This document shows, piece by piece, positions 36,724-45,326 of a stretch of DNA of 64,000 bases. The notes beneath the pieces were generated by a model. It saw only the letters and a program-made list of their open reading frames with translations. It had not been told where the DNA came from and searched no databases. Source of the DNA: an uncultured Clostridia bacterium. GTDB taxonomy: Bacteria; Bacillota; Clostridia; TANB77; CAG-465. The translations under genes were made by a program, and so were the position numbers. Numbering within the stretch: position 1 is the first letter of the stretch; each line of letters begins with the position of its first letter. The stretch lies in the NCBI GenBank assembly GCA_944388575.1, contig CALXJF010000001.1, positions 1 through 64,000 on the forward strand, in the 5' to 3' direction.

Positions 36724-37953
36724 TCAATCTTTCTCCTTAAGTAACCAATCTAATACATTTATCTTTTTTATTCCATCAAAGTCAACATCTAAGTCATCAT
36801 CTAAAGTCAAAATATATTTAGGATAATTATCATTTATTTTCTTTAAAGGCATTAACTCTCTATCTAAAATCTTATTTTCTTCTTCTCCTTCTGATCTAGT
36901 TGTTAATGCGACTTGATAATAAACTGTATTTTCAGGCTTTTTAGCAACAAAATCGACTTCTAATTCGTCATACTTTCCTATATATACTTTATATCCTCGT
37001 CTTAACAATTCAAGATATACCACATTTTCTAATATATGTCCCATATCTCTACCAGAGCCTTGACCTAACATATAGTATCTTAATCCTATATCTACTGCAT
37101 AGTATTTTTCTTGTGTTTTCAAATATTCTTTTCCTTTTATATCATATCTATTAGCTTTAAATATTAAATAACTATCTATAATTGCATCTACATAATTTGA
37201 AATTGTATTGTAAGATGAATTCTTTTCCACACCTTCAATATTATCACTTATGCTTTTCATACTAGTTCTATTTCCTATGTTATCATATAAATACTTAGTT
37301 ACTCTTTCTAAAGTGTTTTTATCTGTTATTCCTTTTCTTTGCATTACATCCTTAAATAAAATTGTATTGTATATTCCATCTAAAAACAAATTAATATTTT
37401 CTGGATTAATTTTAAATAATTCAATTGATTGTGGAAATGAACTATATCGTAAGTAATCTCTAAACTTTCTTGATATATCTGTTTTATCTTCAAAAGCAGA
37501 TATATACTCTTTAAATGATAATGGTAACATTTTTATTTCAATATACCTTCCTGTAAGTAATGTTGCTAATTCTGAAGATAAAAGCCAGGCATTTGACCCA
37601 GTTATATATAAATCAACATCTTTATTTATATATAAACTGTCTACTGTTTTCTCAAATTCGTCTACATTTTGAATTTCATCTAAAAATACATAAGTCTTTT
37701 TCCCTTTAACTAATTTTGCTTTTATATGTTCATACAATTTTTTTCTATCTTGAAATTCTTCATAATCTGCATCTTCAAAATTTATAGATATTATTTGATT
37801 ATTTTCTACTCCATTATTTCTCAAATAGTCTTGATATATTTCTAATAATGTAGATTTCCCACATCTTCTAATTCCCGTTATAATCTTTATTATTTTTTGA
37901 TCTTTGAAATTTTTTAATATAGATAAATAATTATCTCTATTTATTTTTTCCAT
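36724..37953 (-). CDS. AAA_14/DUF4143 ATPase
   Basis: 409 residues. Walker A GIRRCGKST (27-35), Walker B TYVFLDEIQN, sensor TGSNAWLLSSELATLLTGR, and the C-terminal DUF4143 nuclease-like domain with EVDFVAKK (PD-(D/E)xK-like). These ATPases are frequent, patchily distributed genes in Clostridia, often multicopy, with unclear function. Strong promoter upstream and GGAGGAG ribosome-binding site. It is the only gene in a segment bounded by a 46-bp direct repeat, so it may be an insertion. Confidence 0.9.
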   Translation of the reverse strand: MEKINRDNYLSILKNFKDQKIIKIITGIRRCGKSTLLEIYQDYLRNNGVENNQIISINFEDADYEEFQDRKKLYEHIKAKLVKGKKTYVFLDEIQNVDEFEKTVDSLYINKDVDLYITGSNAWLLSSELATLLTGRYIEIKMLPLSFKEYISAFEDKTDISRKFRDYLRYSSFPQSIELFKINPENINLFLDGIYNTILFKDVMQRKGITDKNTLERVTKYLYDNIGNRTSMKSISDNIEGVEKNSSYNTISNYVDAIIDSYLIFKANRYDIKGKEYLKTQEKYYAVDIGLRYYMLGQGSGRDMGHILENVVYLELLRRGYKVYIGKYDELEVDFVAKKPENTVYYQVALTTRSEGEEENKILDRELMPLKKINDNYPKYILTLDDDLDVDFDGIKKINVLDWLLKEKD

Positions 37954-37976
37954 AGAATCTCCTCCTAACTATAATA

Positions 37977-38005
37977 ATTATACTATTTTTTAATATTATA
38001 GTCAA
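37977..38005 (-). promoter_or_regulatory. Sigma-A promoter of the DUF4143 ATPase gene
   Basis: TTGACT (38000-38005), 17-nt spacer, TATAAT (37977-37982) on the minus strand, about 30 nt before the start codon. Confidence 0.8.
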
Positions 38006-38248
38006 GTTTTTTCAAAATTATGAAAAAACTTTGCTTTTTTGTATACTTTTTTAAAATTTGAAAATATTACAAAATATACTAAACGTATATACAAGATAAA
38101 TTATATTATATATAAAATTGAAGAAATAGAATTTAAACATTTTTAAAAAATGAAACATCAACTGATTTAAATAATAATTATGACTTTAATTTAGAGTAAA
38201 AATTTATTAATATTAAAATAACTTACGTCATTATAAAATTCACTAATG

Positions 38249-38302
38249 AAACCTACAAAACATATATATCAATGTATTGCAGGCTTTTTATTTTTTTTAA
38301 CT
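38249..38302 (+). terminator. Orphan plus-strand terminator
   Basis: CCTACAAAACAT pairs imperfectly (10 of 12) with ATGTATTGCAGG, followed by CTTTTTATTTTTTTT on the plus strand. No gene ends here, so it may be a relic of a lost gene. Confidence 0.5.
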
Positions 38303-38316
38303 GTTAAAAACAGGAG

Positions 38317-38362
38317 TATATATTAAAACATTTTTCAACAAAATTATTATCTATTTACATTT
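38317..38362. repeat. 46-bp direct repeat, copy 2
   Basis: Identical to 36324-36369. Lies 38 nt past the 3' end of the kinase gene at 38401. Confidence 0.9.
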
Positions 38363-38400
38363 TTATTATATTATTAACAATATATCTATATATAACAAAA

Positions 38401-39336
38401 CTACATATAAAACCAATCAAAAGTATAATCAACAAAATAGTTTGTTAAATCGAAAATATGCTTAAATGTATAAAAAGAATATTCTATTTGTTTAATATCT
38501 TCTGGGTATCTTATCAATCTTAACATAAATTCATAAATCATAGTAAATGCTAATTCCTTATGAAACCCTAAAGGAATATCATCATTAAAAAGACCTTTAT
38601 ATATTCCTCTATATATAGCTCTTTCTCTAAGTATATTGTCCCCTTTATACCCATACCAACAATTTCCCCTAAAATTTAAAGCCCTATACTTTATCTTTCC
38701 ACCATCTGTATCTATAAAATATGGCTTAGAATTTTTAGTAATAACATTTCCTAAATTTATATCGTTATGAATAAATATAGGATTTTGCATATACACATAT
38801 TTTTTTAGATCATTAATATTAACAAATAATTTATCTAAATCTATATATGGTAATTCTTTTTTTGTACTTTGTTCATAATATATTTTTAAATTTCTAGATT
38901 TATCCATTAAACTATTCAGTTCTTCTTCAAGATTTTTTTGTACTGTTATTGTATCTCCGATTATTTTATTAAATTTTTGTAATTGTTTTCCCACCTCTTT
39001 TCCTATATCTTCTAATTCTTTTTCACTTAACTTTTTAGTTAATTCTTTCAAAGTTTCTCCCTCTATATATTCATATATAACATACGTTTTATCTAGTTGC
39101 GTTATATATTGAGTTTTAATAACCTTAGCAGTATCTATCTTTAAATCACAATATATTTTATCAATATATTTTATATTCTCAACTCTATTACCATTATATA
39201 ATTTTAAAAATCTATTATTATTATTATATTTTAATATATACCTATAGGCAGATGAATGACCACTAAACTCTTGCTTAATTTCTATAACATTTTTTAGTTG
39301 TTCTATATATTCTTTTAAACAATCTATACTAATCAA
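38401..39336 (-). CDS. Aminoglycoside-phosphotransferase-like kinase
   Basis: 311 residues with a TTG start preceded by AAAGGAG. APH/choline-kinase fold: nucleotide-loop region YRYILKYNNNNRFLKLY, hinge YVIYEYIEGETL, Brenner motif HNDINLGNV and metal-binding Asp in YFIDTDGGKIK. Could phosphorylate a small-molecule hydroxyl or be a CotS-type spore-coat kinase. The natural substrate cannot be told from sequence. Upstream of a repeat-bounded segment; downstream neighbour of rseP. Confidence 0.75.
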   Translation of the reverse strand: MISIDCLKEYIEQLKNVIEIKQEFSGHSSAYRYILKYNNNNRFLKLYNGNRVENIKYIDKIYCDLKIDTAKVIKTQYITQLDKTYVIYEYIEGETLKELTKKLSEKELEDIGKEVGKQLQKFNKIIGDTITVQKNLEEELNSLMDKSRNLKIYYEQSTKKELPYIDLDKLFVNINDLKKYVYMQNPIFIHNDINLGNVITKNSKPYFIDTDGGKIKYRALNFRGNCWYGYKGDNILRERAIYRGIYKGLFNDDIPLGFHKELAFTMIYEFMLRLIRYPEDIKQIEYSFYTFKHIFDLTNYFVDYTFDWFYM

Positions 39337-39375
39337 TTTTCTTCTCCTTTTTTATATATGGCAAAATAATAGCCA

Positions 39376-39408
39376 AAAACTAGGTAACCTACAAGAGGTA
39401 CCTAGTTT
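39376..39408 (-). terminator. Terminator of the frr-cdsA-rseP operon
   Basis: AAACTAGGTACCT pairs with AGGTTACCTAGTTT (one bulge), followed by TTTTGG on the minus strand. The hairpin overlaps the rseP stop. Confidence 0.8.
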
Positions 39409-40660
39409 ATATAATTCTTACAATATCGTTATATGTAACAAACAAAGTCAATACTATCAAAAGTGCAAAACCAATATATGATATTATTGCTTCTACTTTT
39501 AGTGGAACTTTTTTTCTTGTTATTGTTTCAATTAAAACAATAACTATCTTTCCACCATCAAGAGGCGGAAATGGCATTATATTTGCTACTCCAACCGCTA
39601 AACTAATTATACCAAGTAAATTTAAAAACGAAAGTATTCCTTCTGTTTTTGATACTACTTCACCAATCCCCACTATACCAGACATCTCATTTACACTAAC
39701 ATTTCCTTTAAATAAATCTACATATGATCCTATTATACTTGTAAAATTATTTATCGCAGAATACATTGCAAATTTTAAATTTGGCTCAACTTTTTCTGTA
39801 GCAAAAGAGCCTAAATCAAAATATCTTTGTGTTTTAGGTACAAGAGTTTTTTCAATTACTTGACCATCACGCTCTATAGTAAAGTTTAAAGAATTTCCAG
39901 CGTTATCTCTAACTATATTTACAATATCTGTAGAATTATTAGTTTGAGTACCATTAATAGCTAATATTTTATCTTGTGCTTTTAAACCTGCTTCAGCAGC
40001 AGCTCCTCCAGAAGCTATCATTTCAACTTGATTTGTTACATCCGTTCCTTCTGTATTTATTAAAAATGATACACCAATATATCCTATATTTTTAGTTGCA
40101 TCTTTAATTGTAGTCGTATATTTTTCATCATTTCTTATGTACTCTATTTGAACGTCATTTGGAAAATCTGAACGTTTTGACATTAAATCATCTGCTAAAT
40201 GAACTCTGTCACCATTTACAGAATATATCTCATCACCAACTTGTAACCCAGCTTGAGAAAGTACAGAATTTTCTTCAATATTTGTTAGTTTAGTATTATA
40301 TGTATTAGTTGCAAATCCTATTGAAATAAAAATCACAGCAGCTAATATAGCATTAAACAAAACTCCAGCTATTAATACTATAATTTTTGCAAAAGCACTT
40401 TTATTAGCAAATGAATCCTCTCTTTGTGAATCTCCATCTTCACCTTCAATTGCACAATATCCTCCAAGAGGTATACATCTTAGAGAATACATAGTATCTT
40501 TAAATTTTTTTTGAACAATCTTAGGTCCAAAACCAATAGAAAATTCATTAACTCCCATTTTAAATAGTTTAGCAAATAAAAAGTGTCCAAACTCATGTAT
40601 AGTAGCTACAACTCCTAATATTATTAATAATTTTATAACTGTTATTAAAAATGATATCAA
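39407..40660 (-). CDS. rseP: Site-2 intramembrane zinc metalloprotease RseP
   Basis: 417 residues with a TTG start behind AGGAGG. H22-E-F-G-H26 active site in the first helix, one PDZ domain (about 180-260, GGAAAEAGLKAQDKILAING) plus a degenerate one, and the C-terminal helix with NIMPFPPLDGGKI, the second metal-ligand motif. Cleaves membrane-bound anti-sigma factors and signal-peptide remnants. Downstream of cdsA as in most Firmicutes; dxr, usually between them, is absent. Confidence 0.95.
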   Translation of the reverse strand: MISFLITVIKLLIILGVVATIHEFGHFLFAKLFKMGVNEFSIGFGPKIVQKKFKDTMYSLRCIPLGGYCAIEGEDGDSQREDSFANKSAFAKIIVLIAGVLFNAILAAVIFISIGFATNTYNTKLTNIEENSVLSQAGLQVGDEIYSVNGDRVHLADDLMSKRSDFPNDVQIEYIRNDEKYTTTIKDATKNIGYIGVSFLINTEGTDVTNQVEMIASGGAAAEAGLKAQDKILAINGTQTNNSTDIVNIVRDNAGNSLNFTIERDGQVIEKTLVPKTQRYFDLGSFATEKVEPNLKFAMYSAINNFTSIIGSYVDLFKGNVSVNEMSGIVGIGEVVSKTEGILSFLNLLGIISLAVGVANIMPFPPLDGGKIVIVLIETITRKKVPLKVEAIISYIGFALLIVLTLFVTYNDIVRII

Positions 40661-40677
40661 ATTTATTCCTCCTATTA

Positions 40678-41505
40678 TTATAGTCCAAAATATACTTTAA
40701 ACAATATGTATACAACTGGTGCAACAAACATCACGCTATCTAACCTATCAAGAATTCCTCCATGTCCAGGCATTATTGATCCAAAATCTTTTATTTTACA
40801 AAATCTTTTTATAGCAGATGCGGTTAAATCCCCAAATTGACCAACAATCGCGATTACTATTGCTGATATTATTATTACCAATAAATTAAGATTTAATTCA
40901 AAATACACATTTGCAATAATCGTTAATATAATATATGAAATTACTACTCCTATAATACCAGCTATGGAACCTTCAACAGTTTTTTTAGGACTAATATCAG
41001 GACAAAGTTTCTTTTTTCCAAACTTTGAACCAATGAAATATGCCATTATATCAGAAGCAAAAGCACCAAGTAAAACAAACCAAATCAATAATCTACCATT
41101 TTCCATCATCAATATTAACTTTATAAAAGAAAACATAAAAGGTATTAATACAAGTGAAAAACAAGTTATCATGATATCAATAATATTAAATTTTAAATTT
41201 GTTAGGATAGCATACATAAAGACTGCTATTATTATTACTGGAAGTGCAATCCTTAAACATAAAATTTTATCAGCATTATTTACAAAGCCTCCCATAGAAA
41301 ATAAAGTTAAGCATCCTAAATATCCAATCCATGATATAGGATTATATCCAGCTGATTTAAAAGCTTTTATGTATTCGTACACACCGAGTAAAGAAATGGA
41401 TACAACTACTATAGTATCAACTATAGGTATGTTTAGCACTAATATAGCAGCTAAAAATACAAAGTATACTACTCCTGAAATTATTCTAGTTTTCACGGGC
41501 ATCAA
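40678..41505 (-). CDS. cdsA: Phosphatidate cytidylyltransferase CdsA
   Basis: 275 residues at most; about eight hydrophobic helices. Family signatures are SDIMAYFIGSKFGKKKLCPDISPKKTVEGSI and the C-terminal KDFGSIMPGHGGILDRLDS. Makes CDP-diacylglycerol for phospholipid synthesis. The start is uncertain: GTG at 41496 would give the familiar MKTRIISG beginning, ATG at 41502 lies close to AGAGGA. Between frr and rseP; uppS is absent. Confidence 0.94.
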   Translation of the reverse strand: MMPVKTRIISGVVYFVFLAAILVLNIPIVDTIVVVSISLLGVYEYIKAFKSAGYNPISWIGYLGCLTLFSMGGFVNNADKILCLRIALPVIIIAVFMYAILTNLKFNIIDIMITCFSLVLIPFMFSFIKLILMMENGRLLIWFVLLGAFASDIMAYFIGSKFGKKKLCPDISPKKTVEGSIAGIIGVVISYIILTIIANVYFELNLNLLVIIISAIVIAIVGQFGDLTASAIKRFCKIKDFGSIMPGHGGILDRLDSVMFVAPVVYILFKVYFGL

Positions 41506-41514
41506 TCCTCTTCT

Positions 41515-42063
41515 TTATACTTCCATTATTTCTTTTTCTTTTTCAGATATAATACTTTCTACATTTGCAATAAACTTATCTGTTATCTTTTGTATTTTAT
41601 CTTCAAGATTTTTCAACTCATCTTCAGTTATTTCTGAAGACTTTTGACTTGCTTTAACTTCATCCATAGCGTCTCTCCTTGTATTCCTTATAGCTACTTT
41701 TGCATCCTCACCAATTGCCTTTACTTCTTTTGACAATTCTTTTCTTCTATCCTCAGTTAATTCTGGAAATACAATTCTAATAGCATTACCATCATTAATC
41801 GGATTTACCCCAAGATCAGCTTTTTGTATTGCTTTTTCTACAGCAACTATAACAGATCTATCCCAAGGTGTAACCAATATTTGTCTTGCTTCTGGAACAG
41901 ATATCGTTCCAACCTGATTTATTGGAGTTTGCATACCATAATAATCTACCATAACTTTGTTTAATATTGCAGGATTTGCTCTGCCTGCCCTAATGTTAGA
42001 AAGTTCATCTTTTAAATAATCTATTGACTTATTCATTTTTTCTTCTAATAAATTAAAATCCAT
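41515..42063 (-). CDS. frr: Ribosome recycling factor
   Basis: 182 residues from the ATG at 42063 (AAGGAGG upstream). RRF signatures: LSNIRAGRANPAILNKVMVDYYG, QILVTPWDRS, INDGNAIRIVFPELTEDRRKEL. Splits the post-termination ribosome with EF-G. First gene of the frr-cdsA-rseP cluster; pyrH, the usual upstream neighbour, is not here. Confidence 0.97.
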   Translation of the reverse strand: MDFNLLEEKMNKSIDYLKDELSNIRAGRANPAILNKVMVDYYGMQTPINQVGTISVPEARQILVTPWDRSVIVAVEKAIQKADLGVNPINDGNAIRIVFPELTEDRRKELSKEVKAIGEDAKVAIRNTRRDAMDEVKASQKSSEITEDELKNLEDKIQKITDKFIANVESIISEKEKEIMEV

Positions 42064-42207
42064 ATAAAAAAATCCTCCTTGAAAACTCATAGTAATATTA
42101 TACAACAAATTAATAAAAAATCAAGAAAAATATAGTATATACTAAATTTATTAAGTTAAATTTGTTATCTTTTTTACCCATATATCGTTTAGCAACTTTA
42201 ATTATAT

Positions 42208-44157
42208 TTAAAAACCATAATAATAATATTCATTTATTGCTTTTTTAAATTTTTGTACTCTTACAGAAATGTAGTTTTCTAATTTGGTCATAAAGTCCTC
42301 TGATTTGATTTGTTTTTGAGCAACCATTGTTAATCCTTTCTCCCAACTAGCAGTAAGTTCAGGATTTAACATATCTGGCAAAGTTTTTAAAACAATATCA
42401 TATATTTCTTCTCCCTTTTTAGTAGGAGTTAAAATTTGCGTCTTCTTATTTGCAGAAATATATTCTATTCTTTCTAATTTCTTTATTATTTCTGCTCTTG
42501 TAGCACTTGTACCAATGCCACTTCCCTTTATTTGTTCTCTTAAATTTTCGTCTTCTATAAGTTTCCCGGCATTTTCCATAGCAAGAATAATAGAACCAGA
42601 GGAATATCTAGATGGTGGTGAAGTCTCTCCTTCTTTTAGCTTTAGATCAATCAAAGTTAATTTATCACCTTTTTTTAAATTAGTAAATATCTCTAAATTA
42701 TTCTTTTTATTCTCCTCTTTATCCTTCACATCTTTTTCATCTTTTAATACTTCCATATATCCTTGCTTTATACAAACCTTACTTGAATTATTAAACTCTT
42801 CATTAGCCAAAGATAATGACACAGACAATCTACTATACTCTGCTGGAGGATAGAATATACTTAAAAATCTTTTAACAATTAAATGATAAATATCTCTTTG
42901 TAATTCTTTTAGTTTATTATAATTTTCAAAACCTTGCCCTGTCGGAATAATTGCATAGTGATCCGTTATCTTTGAATCATCTACATACTTTGTTTTCTGT
43001 AAATTAGTACTATACCTTTCTTTTACCATTTTATCAAGATATTTTTTTATACTAATATCAAGTGGAGATTTTAATAAACCATTTAAGTTTTTAGTTATTT
43101 CTTTAGCAACCGAACTTGAAAGTACTCTAGCATCAGTTCTTGGATATGTTACAAGTTTTTTTTCATATAATTCCTGAATTATATTTAAAGTCTCATCTGG
43201 ACTTATTTTAAATTTTTTACTACATTGATTCTGTATCTCTGCCAAGTTAAATAATAATGGTGGATTTTCCTTTTGTTTCTTCTTTGAGATACTTTTTACT
43301 ACTGCCTGATTATCTTTAGATTTTAAATACTTAATAAAATTTGTAGCGTCTTCTTTTTTCTTAAATCCTGTTTCATTATATAATTTATTTGATTCATACA
43401 CACAAGAACCTTCTACTACCTTAAAATCTCCTACAATATCTTGTCCTTCATATTCAAAAGTTCCTTGTATTTTATAAAAATTAACTTTCTTAAAATTTCT
43501 TATCTCTCTTTCTCTTTTTACAATCATTCCTAAAACACATGTCATTACCCTACCTATTGATATAACAGCCTTAGGCTCATCTAATTTTCTAGCTAACTCT
43601 TTACCAAAAGTAAGTGAAAGTAACCTAGAAAAATTTATACCTATTAAATAATCCTCTTTAGCTCTTAAATACGCTGCATCAGACAATGAATTATATTCTT
43701 CTAAAAGTTTAGCTTGCTTTATACCTTCAAGTATCGCCTCTTCTGTTTGTGAATCTATCCAAACACGTCTTTTCTCTTTATTTGGACAGCCTACCATATT
43801 ATCAATTAATCTATATATATATTCTCCCTCTCGCCCAGAGTCAGTACATACATATATGCAATTAACATCATCTCTAGTAAGTATTTTTTTTACTATATTA
43901 AATTGTTTTTGTACAGATTCTATAACCTCATATTTAAACTCTTTTGGTATAAAAGGTAAAGTTTTTAAGCTCCAAAATTTTAGATTTTCATCATATTTTT
44001 CGGGATAACTCATAGTAACTAAATGTCCAACACACCAAGTTACTATATAATCATTAGACTCAATATATCCATCGTTATTTCTACCATCTATTTTTAAAAC
44101 TTTGGCAAATTCTCTAGCTACACTTGGTTTTTCTGCTATTATAACTTTTTTTCCCAT
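42208..44157 (-). CDS. topB: DNA topoisomerase III (TopB family)
   Basis: 649 residues. N-terminal Toprim domain (KKVIIAEKPSVAREFAKVL, CTDSGREGEYIYRLI), type IA core with active-site Tyr in VTYPRTDARVLS, and GSGIGTSATRAEIIKKLERIEYI. It lacks the C-terminal zinc ribbons of TopA, as TopB does. Decatenates recombination and replication intermediates. AGGTG precedes the start. Confidence 0.94.
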   Translation of the reverse strand: MGKKVIIAEKPSVAREFAKVLKIDGRNNDGYIESNDYIVTWCVGHLVTMSYPEKYDENLKFWSLKTLPFIPKEFKYEVIESVQKQFNIVKKILTRDDVNCIYVCTDSGREGEYIYRLIDNMVGCPNKEKRRVWIDSQTEEAILEGIKQAKLLEEYNSLSDAAYLRAKEDYLIGINFSRLLSLTFGKELARKLDEPKAVISIGRVMTCVLGMIVKREREIRNFKKVNFYKIQGTFEYEGQDIVGDFKVVEGSCVYESNKLYNETGFKKKEDATNFIKYLKSKDNQAVVKSISKKKQKENPPLLFNLAEIQNQCSKKFKISPDETLNIIQELYEKKLVTYPRTDARVLSSSVAKEITKNLNGLLKSPLDISIKKYLDKMVKERYSTNLQKTKYVDDSKITDHYAIIPTGQGFENYNKLKELQRDIYHLIVKRFLSIFYPPAEYSRLSVSLSLANEEFNNSSKVCIKQGYMEVLKDEKDVKDKEENKKNNLEIFTNLKKGDKLTLIDLKLKEGETSPPSRYSSGSIILAMENAGKLIEDENLREQIKGSGIGTSATRAEIIKKLERIEYISANKKTQILTPTKKGEEIYDIVLKTLPDMLNPELTASWEKGLTMVAQKQIKSEDFMTKLENYISVRVQKFKKAINEYYYYGF

Positions 44158-44270
44158 CTTGTCACCTTAACATTCATACTGCTACATTATATACTAAAAT
44201 CACCTAAATATCAAATAGAATAATAACAATAAGTTCTATACCAAATAAAGTTTTTATATTTTCTTAGTTG

Positions 44271-44299
44271 TTGACAAATAAATAATACAATTATATAAT
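44271..44299 (+). promoter_or_regulatory. Consensus sigma-A promoter for the gene at 44347
   Basis: TTGACA (44271-44276), 17-nt spacer, TATAAT (44294-44299) on the plus strand: a perfect consensus, 47 nt before the ATG. Confidence 0.88.
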
Positions 44300-44346
44300 G
44301 TAACTAGCTTTTATAAACTTAATTTTTAATAAAGGAGAGACTATTT

Positions 44347-44910
44347 ATGAAAAAAACTTTAATGTGTCCTGTATGCTCAAAAAAAGCAATTCTTACCACT
44401 AATATTTTTGAATCATTTTATATATGTCCAAATTGTAATTGGAAAAGCACTAATACTGATACTCTAGATATCTCTTATAAAAGTAATAGTTCCGCACCAT
44501 TATCTAATTTATTTCCTCATAAATTTATAATTGATGGTATACTTTGTTTATCTATGGAAAGTTTTATCCAGTCTCTTAGAGTAGACAATAAAGAGATGCA
44601 ACAAGCTATTTGTTCAAACTACTCAGGTATGATGGCATATAAATTACGATTAGGCCTAAATGATTGGAGAAAAGAAGGATATATATATTGGAATGGAAAA
44701 AGAATAAAAAGAAATAGTAAAGATTATACAAAACTAATTACAAAGGCATATGATTGTTTATTTGAACAAAATATAGTTTTTAGAGAAATTCTAAGGTCAA
44801 AAAAAGATTACTACCTTATTCACAGTATGGGTTGTGATAATATAGATGAAACTTTACTTACAGAAGAAGAATATCGTTTTCAACTTAATAGATTAAAAGA
44901 AAAATTTTAA
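44347..44910 (+). CDS. Zinc-ribbon fused to a NADAR/YbiA-like domain
   Basis: 187 residues. N-terminal zinc ribbon (C7-x2-C10, C27-x2-C30), then about 120 residues resembling the NADAR/YbiA superfamily: FIIDGILCLSMESFIQSLRV, GLNDWRKEGYIYWNGKRIKR and YYLIHSMGC. YbiA-type enzymes cleave N-glycosidic bonds (riboflavin intermediates, ADP-ribosyl-nucleobases) and some act in phage conflicts. Rightward, single gene with perfect promoter and its own terminator, so an accessory gene. Family call moderate; activity inferred. Confidence 0.6.
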   Translation: MKKTLMCPVCSKKAILTTNIFESFYICPNCNWKSTNTDTLDISYKSNSSAPLSNLFPHKFIIDGILCLSMESFIQSLRVDNKEMQQAICSNYSGMMAYKLRLGLNDWRKEGYIYWNGKRIKRNSKDYTKLITKAYDCLFEQNIVFREILRSKKDYYLIHSMGCDNIDETLLTEEEYRFQLNRLKEKF

Positions 44911-44920
44911 TATGAAACTT

Positions 44921-44948
44921 AAAACCAGCGTAGAATTACGCTGGTTTT
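44921..44948. terminator. Bidirectional terminator
   Basis: Twelve-base-pair perfect stem AAAACCAGCGTA with 4-nt loop, between converging genes at 44347 and 44936; it overlaps the end of the latter. Confidence 0.9.
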
Positions 44949-45145
44949 ATAATATGCCCATCTAAATAAAAACCAATACAAAATAAAAGAAATGCTATTA
45001 TTAATAACATCCATGTATTTCTTATCCATATAGCATATTTTATCTCAAAAGTTTTTTTATACATTATATAAGCAAATATAGCTATTATCAATCCAATAAT
45101 TGTAAAAATAAACGATACTATCATCAAAATGTTTATAACCAACAT
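44936..45145 (-). CDS. Small two-helix membrane protein
   Basis: 69 residues with two hydrophobic helices (about 3-29 and 42-62) and a basic loop YKKTFEIKYAIWIRN between them. AGGAGG upstream. No family recognised; ends inside the bidirectional terminator. Confidence 0.55.
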   Translation of the reverse strand: MLVINILMIVSFIFTIIGLIIAIFAYIMYKKTFEIKYAIWIRNTWMLLIIAFLLFCIGFYLDGHIIKPA

Positions 45146-45278
45146 ATTTTTTCCTCCTAAAAAAATTATTTTTTAAGTTTTTATTAATTGAATTTAGTAT
45201 ATCATACCATTTATATTCTTGTCAAATAGTATCTTTTTTTAATCTTAAGTATTTATATATTGTGGATTTTACAAAAAC

Positions 45279-45310
45279 ATTGAAATGCAAAGTAACTATT
45301 GCACTTCAAT
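45279..45310 (-). terminator. Terminator of the HtrA gene
   Basis: Imperfect 12-bp stem ATTGAAGTGCAA/TTGCATTTCAAT followed by GTTTTTG on the minus strand. Confidence 0.8.
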
Positions 45311-45326
45311 ATAATTTGAATAATAT

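Larger units (their letters stand above)
37954..38400. other. Intergenic region, 447 nt
   Basis: Contains the ATPase promoter (37977-38005), a plus-strand terminator-like hairpin (about 38249-38302), and the second copy of the 46-bp repeat (38317-38362). No convincing plus-strand gene precedes that terminator; only very short frames are seen. Confidence 0.6.

Noticed and set aside
40964-41647. 227-codon plus-strand frame opposite cdsA and frr
   Set aside because: It lies antisense to two strongly supported genes, has no ribosome-binding site and no recognisable motif; long antisense frames are common in this codon usage.
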